A stretch of 64,000 bases of DNA from Actinomadura physcomitrii (GTDB lineage Bacteria; Actinomycetota; Actinomycetes; Streptosporangiales; Streptosporangiaceae), in the NCBI RefSeq assembly GCF_008923205.2, contig NZ_WBMS02000002.1:310001-374000 (forward strand). Direction: 5' to 3'. The position numbers were made by a program, and so were the translations under genes. Positions 16,864 through 24,409 of the stretch are shown here, piece by piece (the first letter of the stretch is position 1; each line of letters starts with the position of its first letter). The notes under the pieces were generated by a model. It ran no database searches and was not told the DNA's origin. It worked only from the letters and a program-made list of their open reading frames with translations.

Positions 16864-19307
16864 AGCAGCGTCCTCGGGCGTACGGCGTTGGCGGAGTCGA
16901 TGAGCAGGCGGGACTCGCCGCGGTCGCGGGAGCGGCGGGCCAGCTCCCGGTACGTGCGCTCCAGCCGCCGCCGCAGCGGCGTCTCGGCGAGCGGCGCGCC
17001 CATCAGCGCGCCGCCCTGCGCGCCGTTGCCGGACCCGGCCGGCAGCCAGTCGAGCGCGGCCTCCAGGATCTCGGCGGCGAGCCGGTCGCGCCGGTCGTCG
17101 TCCAGGTCGAGGCCCGCCAGCCGCTCGCCCGCCGCGACCAGCTCGGCCGCCGTCAGGTCCGCGGGCTCGCGGCCGCGCACCGCCGTCGCGACCGCCGCGA
17201 CCTGCGCGGGCACGTACCAGATGGAGATCTCCGGCACCGCGTCCAGCGCCTCCAACGCCGCCGCCCGGCGGCCCGCGGCCAGATGCACCCGGGCCTGCCC
17301 GAACGCCGCCGTGAGGTAGCCGTGGTCGGTCCGCCACACCAGCTCGAACAGCCGGACGGCCTCGTCCGGCGCGGAGTGCTCGCGGCAGTAGGCCAGGGCG
17401 AGCTTCGGCGCCGCCTCGCCCGGCAGCAGCCCGTACAGCCGGTCGAAGCGCGGCTCCGCCTCGGCGACCCTGCCCTCGGCGAGCAGCGCCACGGCGCGGA
17501 ACCAGTCCACCCGCCAGTCGCCGGGACGGCTCCGCGCGAGCTCGTCCAGCAGCGCGGGCGCCTCGCCCGCCCGGCCCGTCTCGATCTTGACGCGGGCGAG
17601 CGCCAGCATCACCTCGGGCGTGCGCTCCGGCGCGTTCTCCAGCACCGGGCCGAGCTGCTCGTCGTCCAGCGCGGTCAGCCCGGCGAGGAACGCGGCGGCC
17701 GAATCGGACCCGTCCACGAGCGGCACCGGCAGCGCGGCCGCCGCGACCGGCGGCGGGACGGGCGGCAGCGCGGACTCGGCCGCCGGGCCGCCCGCCGGCC
17801 CGCCGGCCATCGACGGGCCGAAGCGCTCCGGCCCGAACAGCCCGGACGGCGCGGGGCGCGGCGCGCCCTCCTCGGCGGCCAGCACCTCCCGCAGCACGCC
17901 GGTGAGCTGCTCGGCCATCTCCGCCGCGTCCTGGAAGCGCTCCGCGGGCTCCCTGTGCGTCGCGCGGCGCAGGAACCGGTCGTAGGACTCGAACCGCTGG
18001 AGCAGCGGCACCTCCTCGCGCGGCGGGAGGCTCTCGGCGTACGCGCGGGTGTAGCCCTTGAACGGGAAGCTCAGCACGGCCAGCGTCCGCCCGACCGTGT
18101 ACAGGTCGGAGCTGACCGACGGCCCTTCGTCGGCGATCTCCGGCGCCTGGTAGCCGATCGTGCCGTAGATGGCGCCGTCCTGGTCGTCCAGCCGCCGGAC
18201 GCCGCCGAGGTCGATGAGCTTCAGCTCCTCCTCGGACTGGATGACGTTGTCCGGTTTGAAGTCGCAGTAGACCAGGCCGTTGGCGTGCAGGTAGTCGAAC
18301 GCGCGCAGCACCTCGAGGGCGTAGGCGATGGCCTGGGGGAGCGGCAGGTGCTTCTCGCCGGTGGGCTGCGGCTGCTCCAGCAGGATGTCCTTGAGGGACC
18401 GGCCGCCGACGTACTGCATGACGATGTAGTCGTCGCCGTCGTGCTCGACGAAGTTGTAGATCTTGACGATGTTGGGGTGGTCGACGGCGGCGAGGTAGGC
18501 GCGCTCGGCCTCCGCCGCGATCCTGGCGTCGGCGTCGCCGGTGTCCAGCAGGCCCTTGAGCACCACCCACCGGTTGCTGACCCGCTCGTCCTGCGCCAGG
18601 TAGATCCAGCCGAGGCCGCCGTGCGCGATGCAGCCGAGCACCCGGTACTGGTTGGCGACGAGGTCGCCGGACGCGAGCTTCGGGGTGAAGGAGAACCCGG
18701 TCCCGCACTTCGGGCAGAACCCCTCGGTGCGCCCCGGCCGGCCGGGACGTCCGCGCCCGACCGGCTCGCCGCAGTTGGAGCAGTACCGCTTGCCCTCGGC
18801 GACCTGCGGGTCGCTCATCACCGCCGACGACGGGTCCCGGTACGGGACGCGCGGCACCTCGACGAGCCCTTCGCCGAGCATGCCGCGCCGGCCCGACGAC
18901 CGTGACGAGCCCGTGCGGGTGCTGCCAGTGCGGGTCGTCCCGTTCGTCCCGGTGGAGGCGGACGGCTGGTCCGGGGGCGAGCCGCACTCGTCGCAGTAGC
19001 CGTCGACGATCGTGCCCGAGCAGTCGGGCTGGTGGCACTTGTCGTCGGGCGGAGCGGACGCGGTGCCGGGGGCGGCCGGCGCCTGCACGGCCGGTGGGGA
19101 CGGCGGGGCCGCGGCGGAGCCGCATTCGTCGCAGTAGCCGTCGACGATCGTGCCGGAGCAGCCCGGCTGGGTGCAGGCGTCCGGCGCGCCGGACGCGGGC
19201 GAACCGGACGCGGGGGACGGGCTCGGCGAGGCGGGCGGCATGCCGCATATGACGCAGTAACCGTCCTCGATGGTTCCGCCGCAGCCCGCCGCGGTGCACT
19301 GGCTCAA
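16860..19307 (-). CDS. pknG: PknG-like serine/threonine protein kinase with zinc-ribbon repeats and C-terminal TPR region
   Basis: 815 residues; the start is TTG 19305-19307, overlapping the upstream stop (TTGA). Three near-identical mini zinc ribbons occur at residues 4-22, 45-63 and 91-109 (C-x4-C-x-GTI-x-DGYC-x-x-CG). A rubredoxin-like pair follows (YCSNCG 176-180, FCPKCG 198-202), and then the kinase domain. Key residues are Lys251 in VVLKG, catalytic Asp349 in YCDFKPDN and DLGG in place of DFG. The glycine loop is atypical (AHGGLGWIY). The C-terminal 350 residues are TPR-like helices. PknG in actinobacteria controls glutamate/TCA metabolism through FHA proteins. The three mini ribbons are unusual for PknG. 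Confidence 0.93.
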   Translation of the reverse strand: MSQCTAAGCGGTIEDGYCVICGMPPASPSPSPASGSPASGAPDACTQPGCSGTIVDGYCDECGSAAAPPSPPAVQAPAAPGTASAPPDDKCHQPDCSGTIVDGYCDECGSPPDQPSASTGTNGTTRTGSTRTGSSRSSGRRGMLGEGLVEVPRVPYRDPSSAVMSDPQVAEGKRYCSNCGEPVGRGRPGRPGRTEGFCPKCGTGFSFTPKLASGDLVANQYRVLGCIAHGGLGWIYLAQDERVSNRWVVLKGLLDTGDADARIAAEAERAYLAAVDHPNIVKIYNFVEHDGDDYIVMQYVGGRSLKDILLEQPQPTGEKHLPLPQAIAYALEVLRAFDYLHANGLVYCDFKPDNVIQSEEELKLIDLGGVRRLDDQDGAIYGTIGYQAPEIADEGPSVSSDLYTVGRTLAVLSFPFKGYTRAYAESLPPREEVPLLQRFESYDRFLRRATHREPAERFQDAAEMAEQLTGVLREVLAAEEGAPRPAPSGLFGPERFGPSMAGGPAGGPAAESALPPVPPPVAAAALPVPLVDGSDSAAAFLAGLTALDDEQLGPVLENAPERTPEVMLALARVKIETGRAGEAPALLDELARSRPGDWRVDWFRAVALLAEGRVAEAEPRFDRLYGLLPGEAAPKLALAYCREHSAPDEAVRLFELVWRTDHGYLTAAFGQARVHLAAGRRAAALEALDAVPEISIWYVPAQVAAVATAVRGREPADLTAAELVAAGERLAGLDLDDDRRDRLAAEILEAALDWLPAGSGNGAQGGALMGAPLAETPLRRRLERTYRELARRSRDRGESRLLIDSANAVRPRTLL

Positions 19308-20554
19308 CGTTGCGCTCCCTTCACCCGCGAGGTGATGGCCTGCTGGTATCCCGACAGCGTCACGGTCGCCTCGCGCAGGTCACAGGGCGAGGTCCAGAGC
19401 AGCTCGCGGGCCCGCTCGTAGATCGCGGCGAGTTCGGCGTCCTCGGCCCCGCCGAGGCGGGCCGCCTTCGCCCGGTAGGCCTCCAGCCGTCCGCGCAGTT
19501 CCTCGCGCCGGTCCAGCAGGCCGCGGATCACCTCGGCGTCCCGGCGGGCCCGGTCCAGCGCGGCGCGCATCGCCCGGTCCAGGTCCGCGACCCGGCCGGC
19601 GAGGTCGTTCCAGCCGCCGGCGCGGGCGGCCGCGCCGGGCGGCGGGTGCCCGACGGCCGCGAGCCGGTCGGCGAGCGTGGCGGACATGTCCGGCAGGTCG
19701 GGCAGCACCGGGGAGGCGATCTTCGCGAGCACCTCGTCGCGGGCGCGGCGCGCCTCCGCCTCCGCGGCGCGCAGCGCGTCGAGCACGGACGCGATCCCGG
19801 CGATCCGGTCGGCGAACCCCTCGCGCAGCCGCTGTGCCTCCTCCAGGTCGCGGCGCACGTCCGCCAGCGCGGTGCGCAGCGTGTCCAGGCGGCCGGTGTC
19901 GGCGCGCCCGCCGGACGCCAGCGCCAGCGGGTCGCCGCGCACGACCGCGGCCATGGCCGCCAGTTCGGCGGTCAGCCGCTCGAGGTCCGGGTCCGTCCCG
20001 CCCAGCGAGGCCAGCAGGCCGGCGGCGGCGCGCTGCTCCGCCTCGGCCTCGGCGAGCCGGGCCAGCAGCGCCGACCAGACGGTGTCGAGCGCGGCGACGG
20101 TCTTGGCGACGTCCTCGTACAGCGGCGTCATCCGCGCGACGACCTCCTGCAGGGTCAGCTTCTCGCCGGACGGGGCGGCCAGCAGCGTCCGGCGCTCCAG
20201 CGGCACCTCCTCGGCCGGCAGTTCGACCGACGGCCCGGCCAGCAGCCGGGTGAGCTCGGCGAGCTGCGCGCGGTCCGGCCGCGAGTGCCGGGCGCGCAGC
20301 CGCTCGGCCTCGGCGAGCGTGCGGCCGTAGCGGTCGAACAGCGCCCAGACCTCCGCCATCCGCGCCCGCACCTCCGCCTGGACGCGCCGGGTCCCGCCGT
20401 CGAGCGCCGCGCCGTCCAGCAACCGGTACCCCTGGTGCGCCTCGAGTTCGAGCAGGGCCGCGCCGATGCGCTCCTGCTCGTCGCGCAGCCGGGCCAGCGC
20501 CCGGTCCGCCCCGTCCCGGTCCAAGGGGGGACGGGCCGCCCGCGCGTCGTTCAC
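19304..20554 (-). CDS. Long coiled-coil protein, first gene of the PknG operon
   Basis: 416 residues from GTG 20554. Almost entirely helical with long Ala/Glu/Arg heptads (RALARLRDEQERIGAALLEL, LREGFADRIAGIASVLDALR, DRREELRGRLEAYRAKAARL). No signal, no membrane segment, no catalytic motif. C-terminal element SPCDLREATVTLSGYQQAI resembles the conserved end of uncharacterised proteins that accompany actinobacterial PknG operons. Likely a scaffold for the kinase-phosphatase-FHA-VWA set (inference). The upstream 197 bases carry the promoter shared divergently with the WYL gene. Confidence 0.75.
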   Translation of the reverse strand: MNDARAARPPLDRDGADRALARLRDEQERIGAALLELEAHQGYRLLDGAALDGGTRRVQAEVRARMAEVWALFDRYGRTLAEAERLRARHSRPDRAQLAELTRLLAGPSVELPAEEVPLERRTLLAAPSGEKLTLQEVVARMTPLYEDVAKTVAALDTVWSALLARLAEAEAEQRAAAGLLASLGGTDPDLERLTAELAAMAAVVRGDPLALASGGRADTGRLDTLRTALADVRRDLEEAQRLREGFADRIAGIASVLDALRAAEAEARRARDEVLAKIASPVLPDLPDMSATLADRLAAVGHPPPGAAARAGGWNDLAGRVADLDRAMRAALDRARRDAEVIRGLLDRREELRGRLEAYRAKAARLGGAEDAELAAIYERARELLWTSPCDLREATVTLSGYQQAITSRVKGAQR

Positions 20555-20732
20555 CGCCCGTCCACGATCATGTGTTCGCCCCCGATTCCCCCGAATAGAG
20601 CACGTTTTGGGCACAGTGTTCACCATGCACCGTGGGCATCTCAAGCGGCCTCGCGTTCGGAGGGCGCCGTGCCGCCCGCCCTGCGTCAGGTGACGCTTTA
20701 CGGGCGTTCGGGCCAGTGCGAAATGTCAGTGT

Positions 20733-20748
20733 TCGAACGTATGATCGA
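20733..20748. promoter_or_regulatory. LexA (SOS) box-like operator
   Basis: TCGAAC-GTAT-GATCGA differs by one base from the perfect actinobacterial SOS palindrome TCGAAC-N4-GTTCGA. It ends 4 bases before the ATG of the WYL gene and lies in the gap shared with the PknG operon. Overlapping GTTCGAAC at 20731-20738 is itself palindromic. Binding is inferred. Confidence 0.55.
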
Positions 20749-20751
20749 ACC

Positions 20752-21267
20752 ATGGCGAACGTTGCGACGCACCTTCGGACCACCCCCGCGCACGGCGCGG
20801 CCGGCACCGTGCTCACCGCCGCCGAGATCGCGGCCCTCGCGCTCTCGCTCGCGCACCTCGGCGCCGGCCCGCAGGCCGCCACCGCCCGCCGCGCCCTGCG
20901 CACCCTCCTCGACCCGGCCGGCCACGACGACGTCGTCGCCGCGACCCTGGCCACCCTCACCGCGCCCATGGACGCCTCCACCGCCGACCGCGCCCGCGTC
21001 ATCGCCGCGGCCATCACCGAGCACCGCGTCGTCCGGCTCTGCTACGGCGACGCCGGCGCGAACGTGACGATCCGCGAGGTGGAGCCCGTCACCTGCCTCG
21101 TCCACCGCGACCACTGGTATCTCGTCGGCTGGTGCCGCATGCGGCGTGGCGTCCGCGCCTTCCGCTTCGACCGGATCCTCGCCGTCGAGTCCACCGGCCT
21201 GCCCTCGCGCCCCCGCCGCGCCGACCGCTACCTGCCGTTCCAGCGCCGCACGGCGCACGCGGCCTGA
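20752..21267 (+). CDS. WYL-domain protein
   Basis: 171 residues from ATG 20752. The WYL core lies at about residues 85-155: EHRVVRLCYGDAGANVTIREVEP, then VTCLVHRDHWYLVGWCRMRRG and RAFRFDRIL, with the name-giving WYL triplet present. The N-terminal ~75 residues are helical (LTAAEIAALALSLAHLG) but do not show a clear helix-turn-helix, so it may be a ligand-sensing partner rather than a complete repressor. WYL domains bind nucleic acids or nucleotides and often act in stress or defence regulation. The LexA-like box immediately upstream suggests induction by DNA damage. Confidence 0.8.
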   Translation: MANVATHLRTTPAHGAAGTVLTAAEIAALALSLAHLGAGPQAATARRALRTLLDPAGHDDVVAATLATLTAPMDASTADRARVIAAAITEHRVVRLCYGDAGANVTIREVEPVTCLVHRDHWYLVGWCRMRRGVRAFRFDRILAVESTGLPSRPRRADRYLPFQRRTAHAA

Positions 21268-21409
21268 CCGGGGCCGGGCGGGCGCCGCGCCTGCGAGGGG
21301 ACGCGGCGCCCGCCCCGCCCGAGCGGCCGGCCGCCGCCGCTCCATGCCCGGATTCCGGGAAGGCGCACAGCCGAAGAACTGGCACGGACGAAGAACTAGC
21401 ATTGCGGCG

Positions 21410-22243
21410 GTGAGCGCGCGGGACGTCCTTGAGCATCTGCAGCGGCTCGGCATGTCCGGATACGAGGCGAAGGCGTACGTGGCCCTCGTCGGCGCGGGCC
21501 GGCCGGTCAACGGGTACGAGGTGGCGAAGCGGTCCGGGGTCCCGCGCAGCACGGTGTACGAGACGCTCGGCAAGCTGGTCGCCCGGGGCGCGGCCTACGA
21601 ACTGCGCGGATCCTCGGACGCGACCGAGTACCTGCCGCTGCCGCCCGACGCGCTCCTCGACCGGATGCGGCGGGAGTTCGACGGGTCGGTGGCCGTGCTG
21701 CGCTCGGCGCTGCCCGCCGTCGCGGCGGCACCCGAGGGCCACCTGATCCACGGGCTGAAGGACGCCGAGGCCATGCTGGACCGGGCGGAGGACGTGATCG
21801 CCGGCGCCCGGCGCGGCCTGGTCATGTCGGTGTGGCCGCAGGAGATGCGGCGGCTGCGGGAAGCCGTCGTCGACGCCGCCGGACGGGGCGCCGAGGTGTC
21901 GGTGGTCTCGTTCGGCGAGGGCGCCGACCCGTTCGGCGGGGACGGGACGGGGACCGTCCACCGGCACCGGTACTCCGCGCCCGAGGCCGTGCTGGAGGAT
22001 CTCGGGTACCGGCTCCTGGTGGTCGTCGGCGACCGGCGGGAGGCCGTCGTCGGCGGGTTCGGCGAGGGCGCCGCATGGGGCATCTACACGGCGGACCCGG
22101 CGGTCGCGCTGATGGCGGCCGAGTACGTCCGGCAGGACATCGCCCTGCAGATCCTCGCGGAACGGGTCGGGGCCGGCGAGCTCGACCGGCTGTTCGCCAC
22201 CGAGCCGGGCCTGCTGCGCCTTCTCGGCCGCGGCCGAGCCTGA
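21410..22243 (+). CDS. TrmB family transcriptional regulator
   Basis: 277 residues from GTG 21410. N-terminal TrmB-type winged helix: LQRLGMSGYEAKAYVALVGA followed by NGYEVAKRSGVPRSTVYETL. The following PLD-like sensor region (LIHGLKDAEAMLDRAEDVIA, GLVMSVWPQEMRRLREAV, AEVSVVSFG) is typical of the bacterial TrmB group whose C-terminal part resembles phospholipase-D-like domains. Sugars are the usual effectors of characterised TrmB proteins; none is indicated here. No adjacent transporter. Convergent with the ligase at 22251. Confidence 0.85.
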   Translation: MSARDVLEHLQRLGMSGYEAKAYVALVGAGRPVNGYEVAKRSGVPRSTVYETLGKLVARGAAYELRGSSDATEYLPLPPDALLDRMRREFDGSVAVLRSALPAVAAAPEGHLIHGLKDAEAMLDRAEDVIAGARRGLVMSVWPQEMRRLREAVVDAAGRGAEVSVVSFGEGADPFGGDGTGTVHRHRYSAPEAVLEDLGYRLLVVVGDRREAVVGGFGEGAAWGIYTADPAVALMAAEYVRQDIALQILAERVGAGELDRLFATEPGLLRLLGRGRA

Positions 22244-22250
22244 CCCGCGT

Positions 22251-23384
22251 TCAGGCCGTGGTGTGGCAGGCGGCGTCGGCGACGACGGCGGTCACGTCGC
22301 GGGTGCGGGCGTACACGGCGCGCTGCAACTGGGCGCCGTTGCCGCGCTCCAGGAGGCCGTGCAGGAGCCGGGTGGCGGTCTCCAGGTCGCCCGCGCGGTC
22401 GAGCGCCGGGCCGAGGTGCTCCAGCAGCGCGCGGACCACCTCGTGGACGGGCGCGGCGCGGCGGGTCGCCGGATGCACGAGGTCCTCGCGCAGCCCGGAC
22501 CGTCCGGCCCGCCACATCGCCAGCCGCATCAGGTCGGCGCGGACGGGATCGGGCGGCTCGCCGGCGTGCCACGACGCGGCGGCGGTGTCGACCATGGCGC
22601 GCACCAGCGCGGCCATGAGCACGGCGTCGTCGGCGCGCATGCACACGTCGGGGACGCGGATCTCCACGGTGGGGTAGCGGCGGGACAGCCGCGCGTCGTA
22701 GTAGATCATCCCTTCGTCGACGAGCGCGCCGGTGGCCAGCAGCGCCTTGACGGTCGAGCGGTAGGCCTCGGCGGAGCCGAACAGCTCGGTCGGGCCGCTG
22801 GACGGCCACCGCCCCCACACCTGGTAGCGCCAGCTGTCGTAGCCGGTGTCCTCGCCCTGCCAGAACGGGGAGTTGGCGCTGAGGGCCAGCAGGGTCGGCA
22901 GCCAGGGCCGGATCCGGTCGAGGACGGCGACGCCCTCGTCCGGCGACGCGACGCCCACGTGGACGTGGCAGCCGCAGGTGAGCTGCTCGTCGGCGGTGGG
23001 GCCGTAGGCGTCCGACATGCGCCGGTAGCGGTGCGACGGGGACAGCGACGGGCGCACGGCGACCGGGGAGGTGGCGAGGGCGGCGACCGTGATCCCGACG
23101 CCCGCCGCGGCCTGCGCCGCGGCCTGCCGCGCCGACCTGATGTGCGCGGACACCTCGTCCAGGGTGCTGCAGACCGGGGTGCAGATCTCCAGTTGCTCGC
23201 GCTGCAGTTCGCATTCCAGCGGTTCGGAGCGCCGGCCGCCGTTGAACAGGACCTCGGCGTGCCGGTGGGCGTACTGGACGACGGAGCCGGAGACGGCCTG
23301 CGGCACGCCGCTGACGGGGTCGACGAGAAGGAGCTCCTCTTCCACCCCGAAGGTGCGCATACCCGCCGAACTGCGAAGTGTCAC
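22251..23384 (-). CDS. YbdK-type carboxylate-amine ligase (glutamate-cysteine ligase 2 family)
   Basis: 377 residues from GTG 23384; ATG 23360 (MRTFGVEEELLL) is a likely alternative. The conserved start FGVEEELLLVDP, the metal/ATP-binding E-(L)-x-x-x-Q-(L/I)-E element (ECELQREQLEICTP), CGCHVHVGV, and RYPTVEIRVPDVC define the family. Members make gamma-glutamyl peptides; true glutathione synthesis is rare in actinomycetes, which use mycothiol or ergothioneine. The natural substrate is therefore uncertain. The gene is followed on the opposite strand by the trmB gene and preceded by an alpha/beta hydrolase gene on the same strand. Confidence 0.85.
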   Translation of the reverse strand: MTLRSSAGMRTFGVEEELLLVDPVSGVPQAVSGSVVQYAHRHAEVLFNGGRRSEPLECELQREQLEICTPVCSTLDEVSAHIRSARQAAAQAAAGVGITVAALATSPVAVRPSLSPSHRYRRMSDAYGPTADEQLTCGCHVHVGVASPDEGVAVLDRIRPWLPTLLALSANSPFWQGEDTGYDSWRYQVWGRWPSSGPTELFGSAEAYRSTVKALLATGALVDEGMIYYDARLSRRYPTVEIRVPDVCMRADDAVLMAALVRAMVDTAAASWHAGEPPDPVRADLMRLAMWRAGRSGLREDLVHPATRRAAPVHEVVRALLEHLGPALDRAGDLETATRLLHGLLERGNGAQLQRAVYARTRDVTAVVADAACHTTA

Positions 23385-23547
23385 TAGATGGTTGTGCCCT
23401 CACGGCACTGAAGTACCTCCTCCAGGTGACACCCGGATGGCCGGAACCGGCGCGAAGCGGCCGGCGGCGCGGCATAGATCGAACATGCGTTCGACCATCG
23501 CCATGGCCGTGGTCGCGGCCGGAACGCCGGCGCCGGGGAGTGCGCGC

Positions 23548-24327
23548 TCAGGATGCCAGCCAGGTGCGCAGCAGCATCCCCGTCTCCTCCAGGCGGTCGA
23601 TGTAGAGCATGTGGCCGGACTCGATCTCGCTGATCGTCAGCCCGGGGCCGAGGGCGGCGCGGCAGTCCACGACGAACTCGGGCCGCACCAGGTCCGCGAG
23701 CGTCGCGATCACCAGGTGGGTCGGCAGGTCGGCGGGCGGCGGGACGTGCGGGCGCGCCATCTCCGAGTACGCCGTCACGATCGCGGCCGGCTCGTACCGC
23801 CAGCGGGTGCGCCCGTCCGGGCCGTGCTCCAGGTGCTCGCCGACCTCGTCGTTCACGGTCTCGTCGGAGGCGAGGGACCAGCGCGCCACCAGCGACGCGC
23901 GCGCCTCGACGGCGTCGGCGAACGACACCTCGGCCATGTACCCGCGGGCGCTCCGCGCGGCGTCCGCCGGGTCGAGGCCGATCGCCGGGTCCAGCAGGAC
24001 GAGCCGCCGCACCCGGTGCGGTGCCGTCCGCGCCAGATGGACCGCGATCATGCCGCCGTAGGAGTGCCCGACGAGGTCGGCCCGGTCGAGGTTCTCGGCG
24101 TCCATGACCGCGAGGACGTCCTCGACGTGCTGCTCGACGCCCCACGGCGGCTCGTACGGGGAGCGGCCGTGCCCGCGCAGGTCCGGCGCGAGGGTGTACC
24201 GGTCCGCGAGGTGCCGCTCGGCCGTGCGCCGCCATCGGGCGCCGTGCCCCGTGACGCCGTGCAGGGCGACCAGCGGCGCCCCCGATGGATCTCCGTACCG
24301 ATGAACATGCAACGCCGCGTCCGTCAT
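23548..24327 (-). CDS. Alpha/beta-fold hydrolase
   Basis: 259 residues. Nucleophile elbow GHSYGG (Ser about 93), oxyanion region LVALHGVTGHGARWR, Asp-containing strand and terminal His in ESGHMLYIDR complete a catalytic triad. DLRGHGRSPYEPPWG and the cap helices match the soluble monomeric esterase/lactonase type. No signal peptide. Substrate unknown. Confidence 0.88.
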   Translation of the reverse strand: MTDAALHVHRYGDPSGAPLVALHGVTGHGARWRRTAERHLADRYTLAPDLRGHGRSPYEPPWGVEQHVEDVLAVMDAENLDRADLVGHSYGGMIAVHLARTAPHRVRRLVLLDPAIGLDPADAARSARGYMAEVSFADAVEARASLVARWSLASDETVNDEVGEHLEHGPDGRTRWRYEPAAIVTAYSEMARPHVPPPADLPTHLVIATLADLVRPEFVVDCRAALGPGLTISEIESGHMLYIDRLEETGMLLRTWLAS

Positions 24328-24409
24328 GCTGGAAAGCGTAAACGCGGAGTAAGCCCCGGGCCCGCCGTTCGCCGATCGGTCCCCGCCGATCTCGGGTCTC
24401 CCGCGCCGG

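Noticed and set aside
15457..18905. Long plus-strand frames (620 and 768 codons) opposite the PknG operon
   Set aside because: Shadows of the kinase and phosphatase genes, rich in Arg/Gly/Pro and lacking domains.
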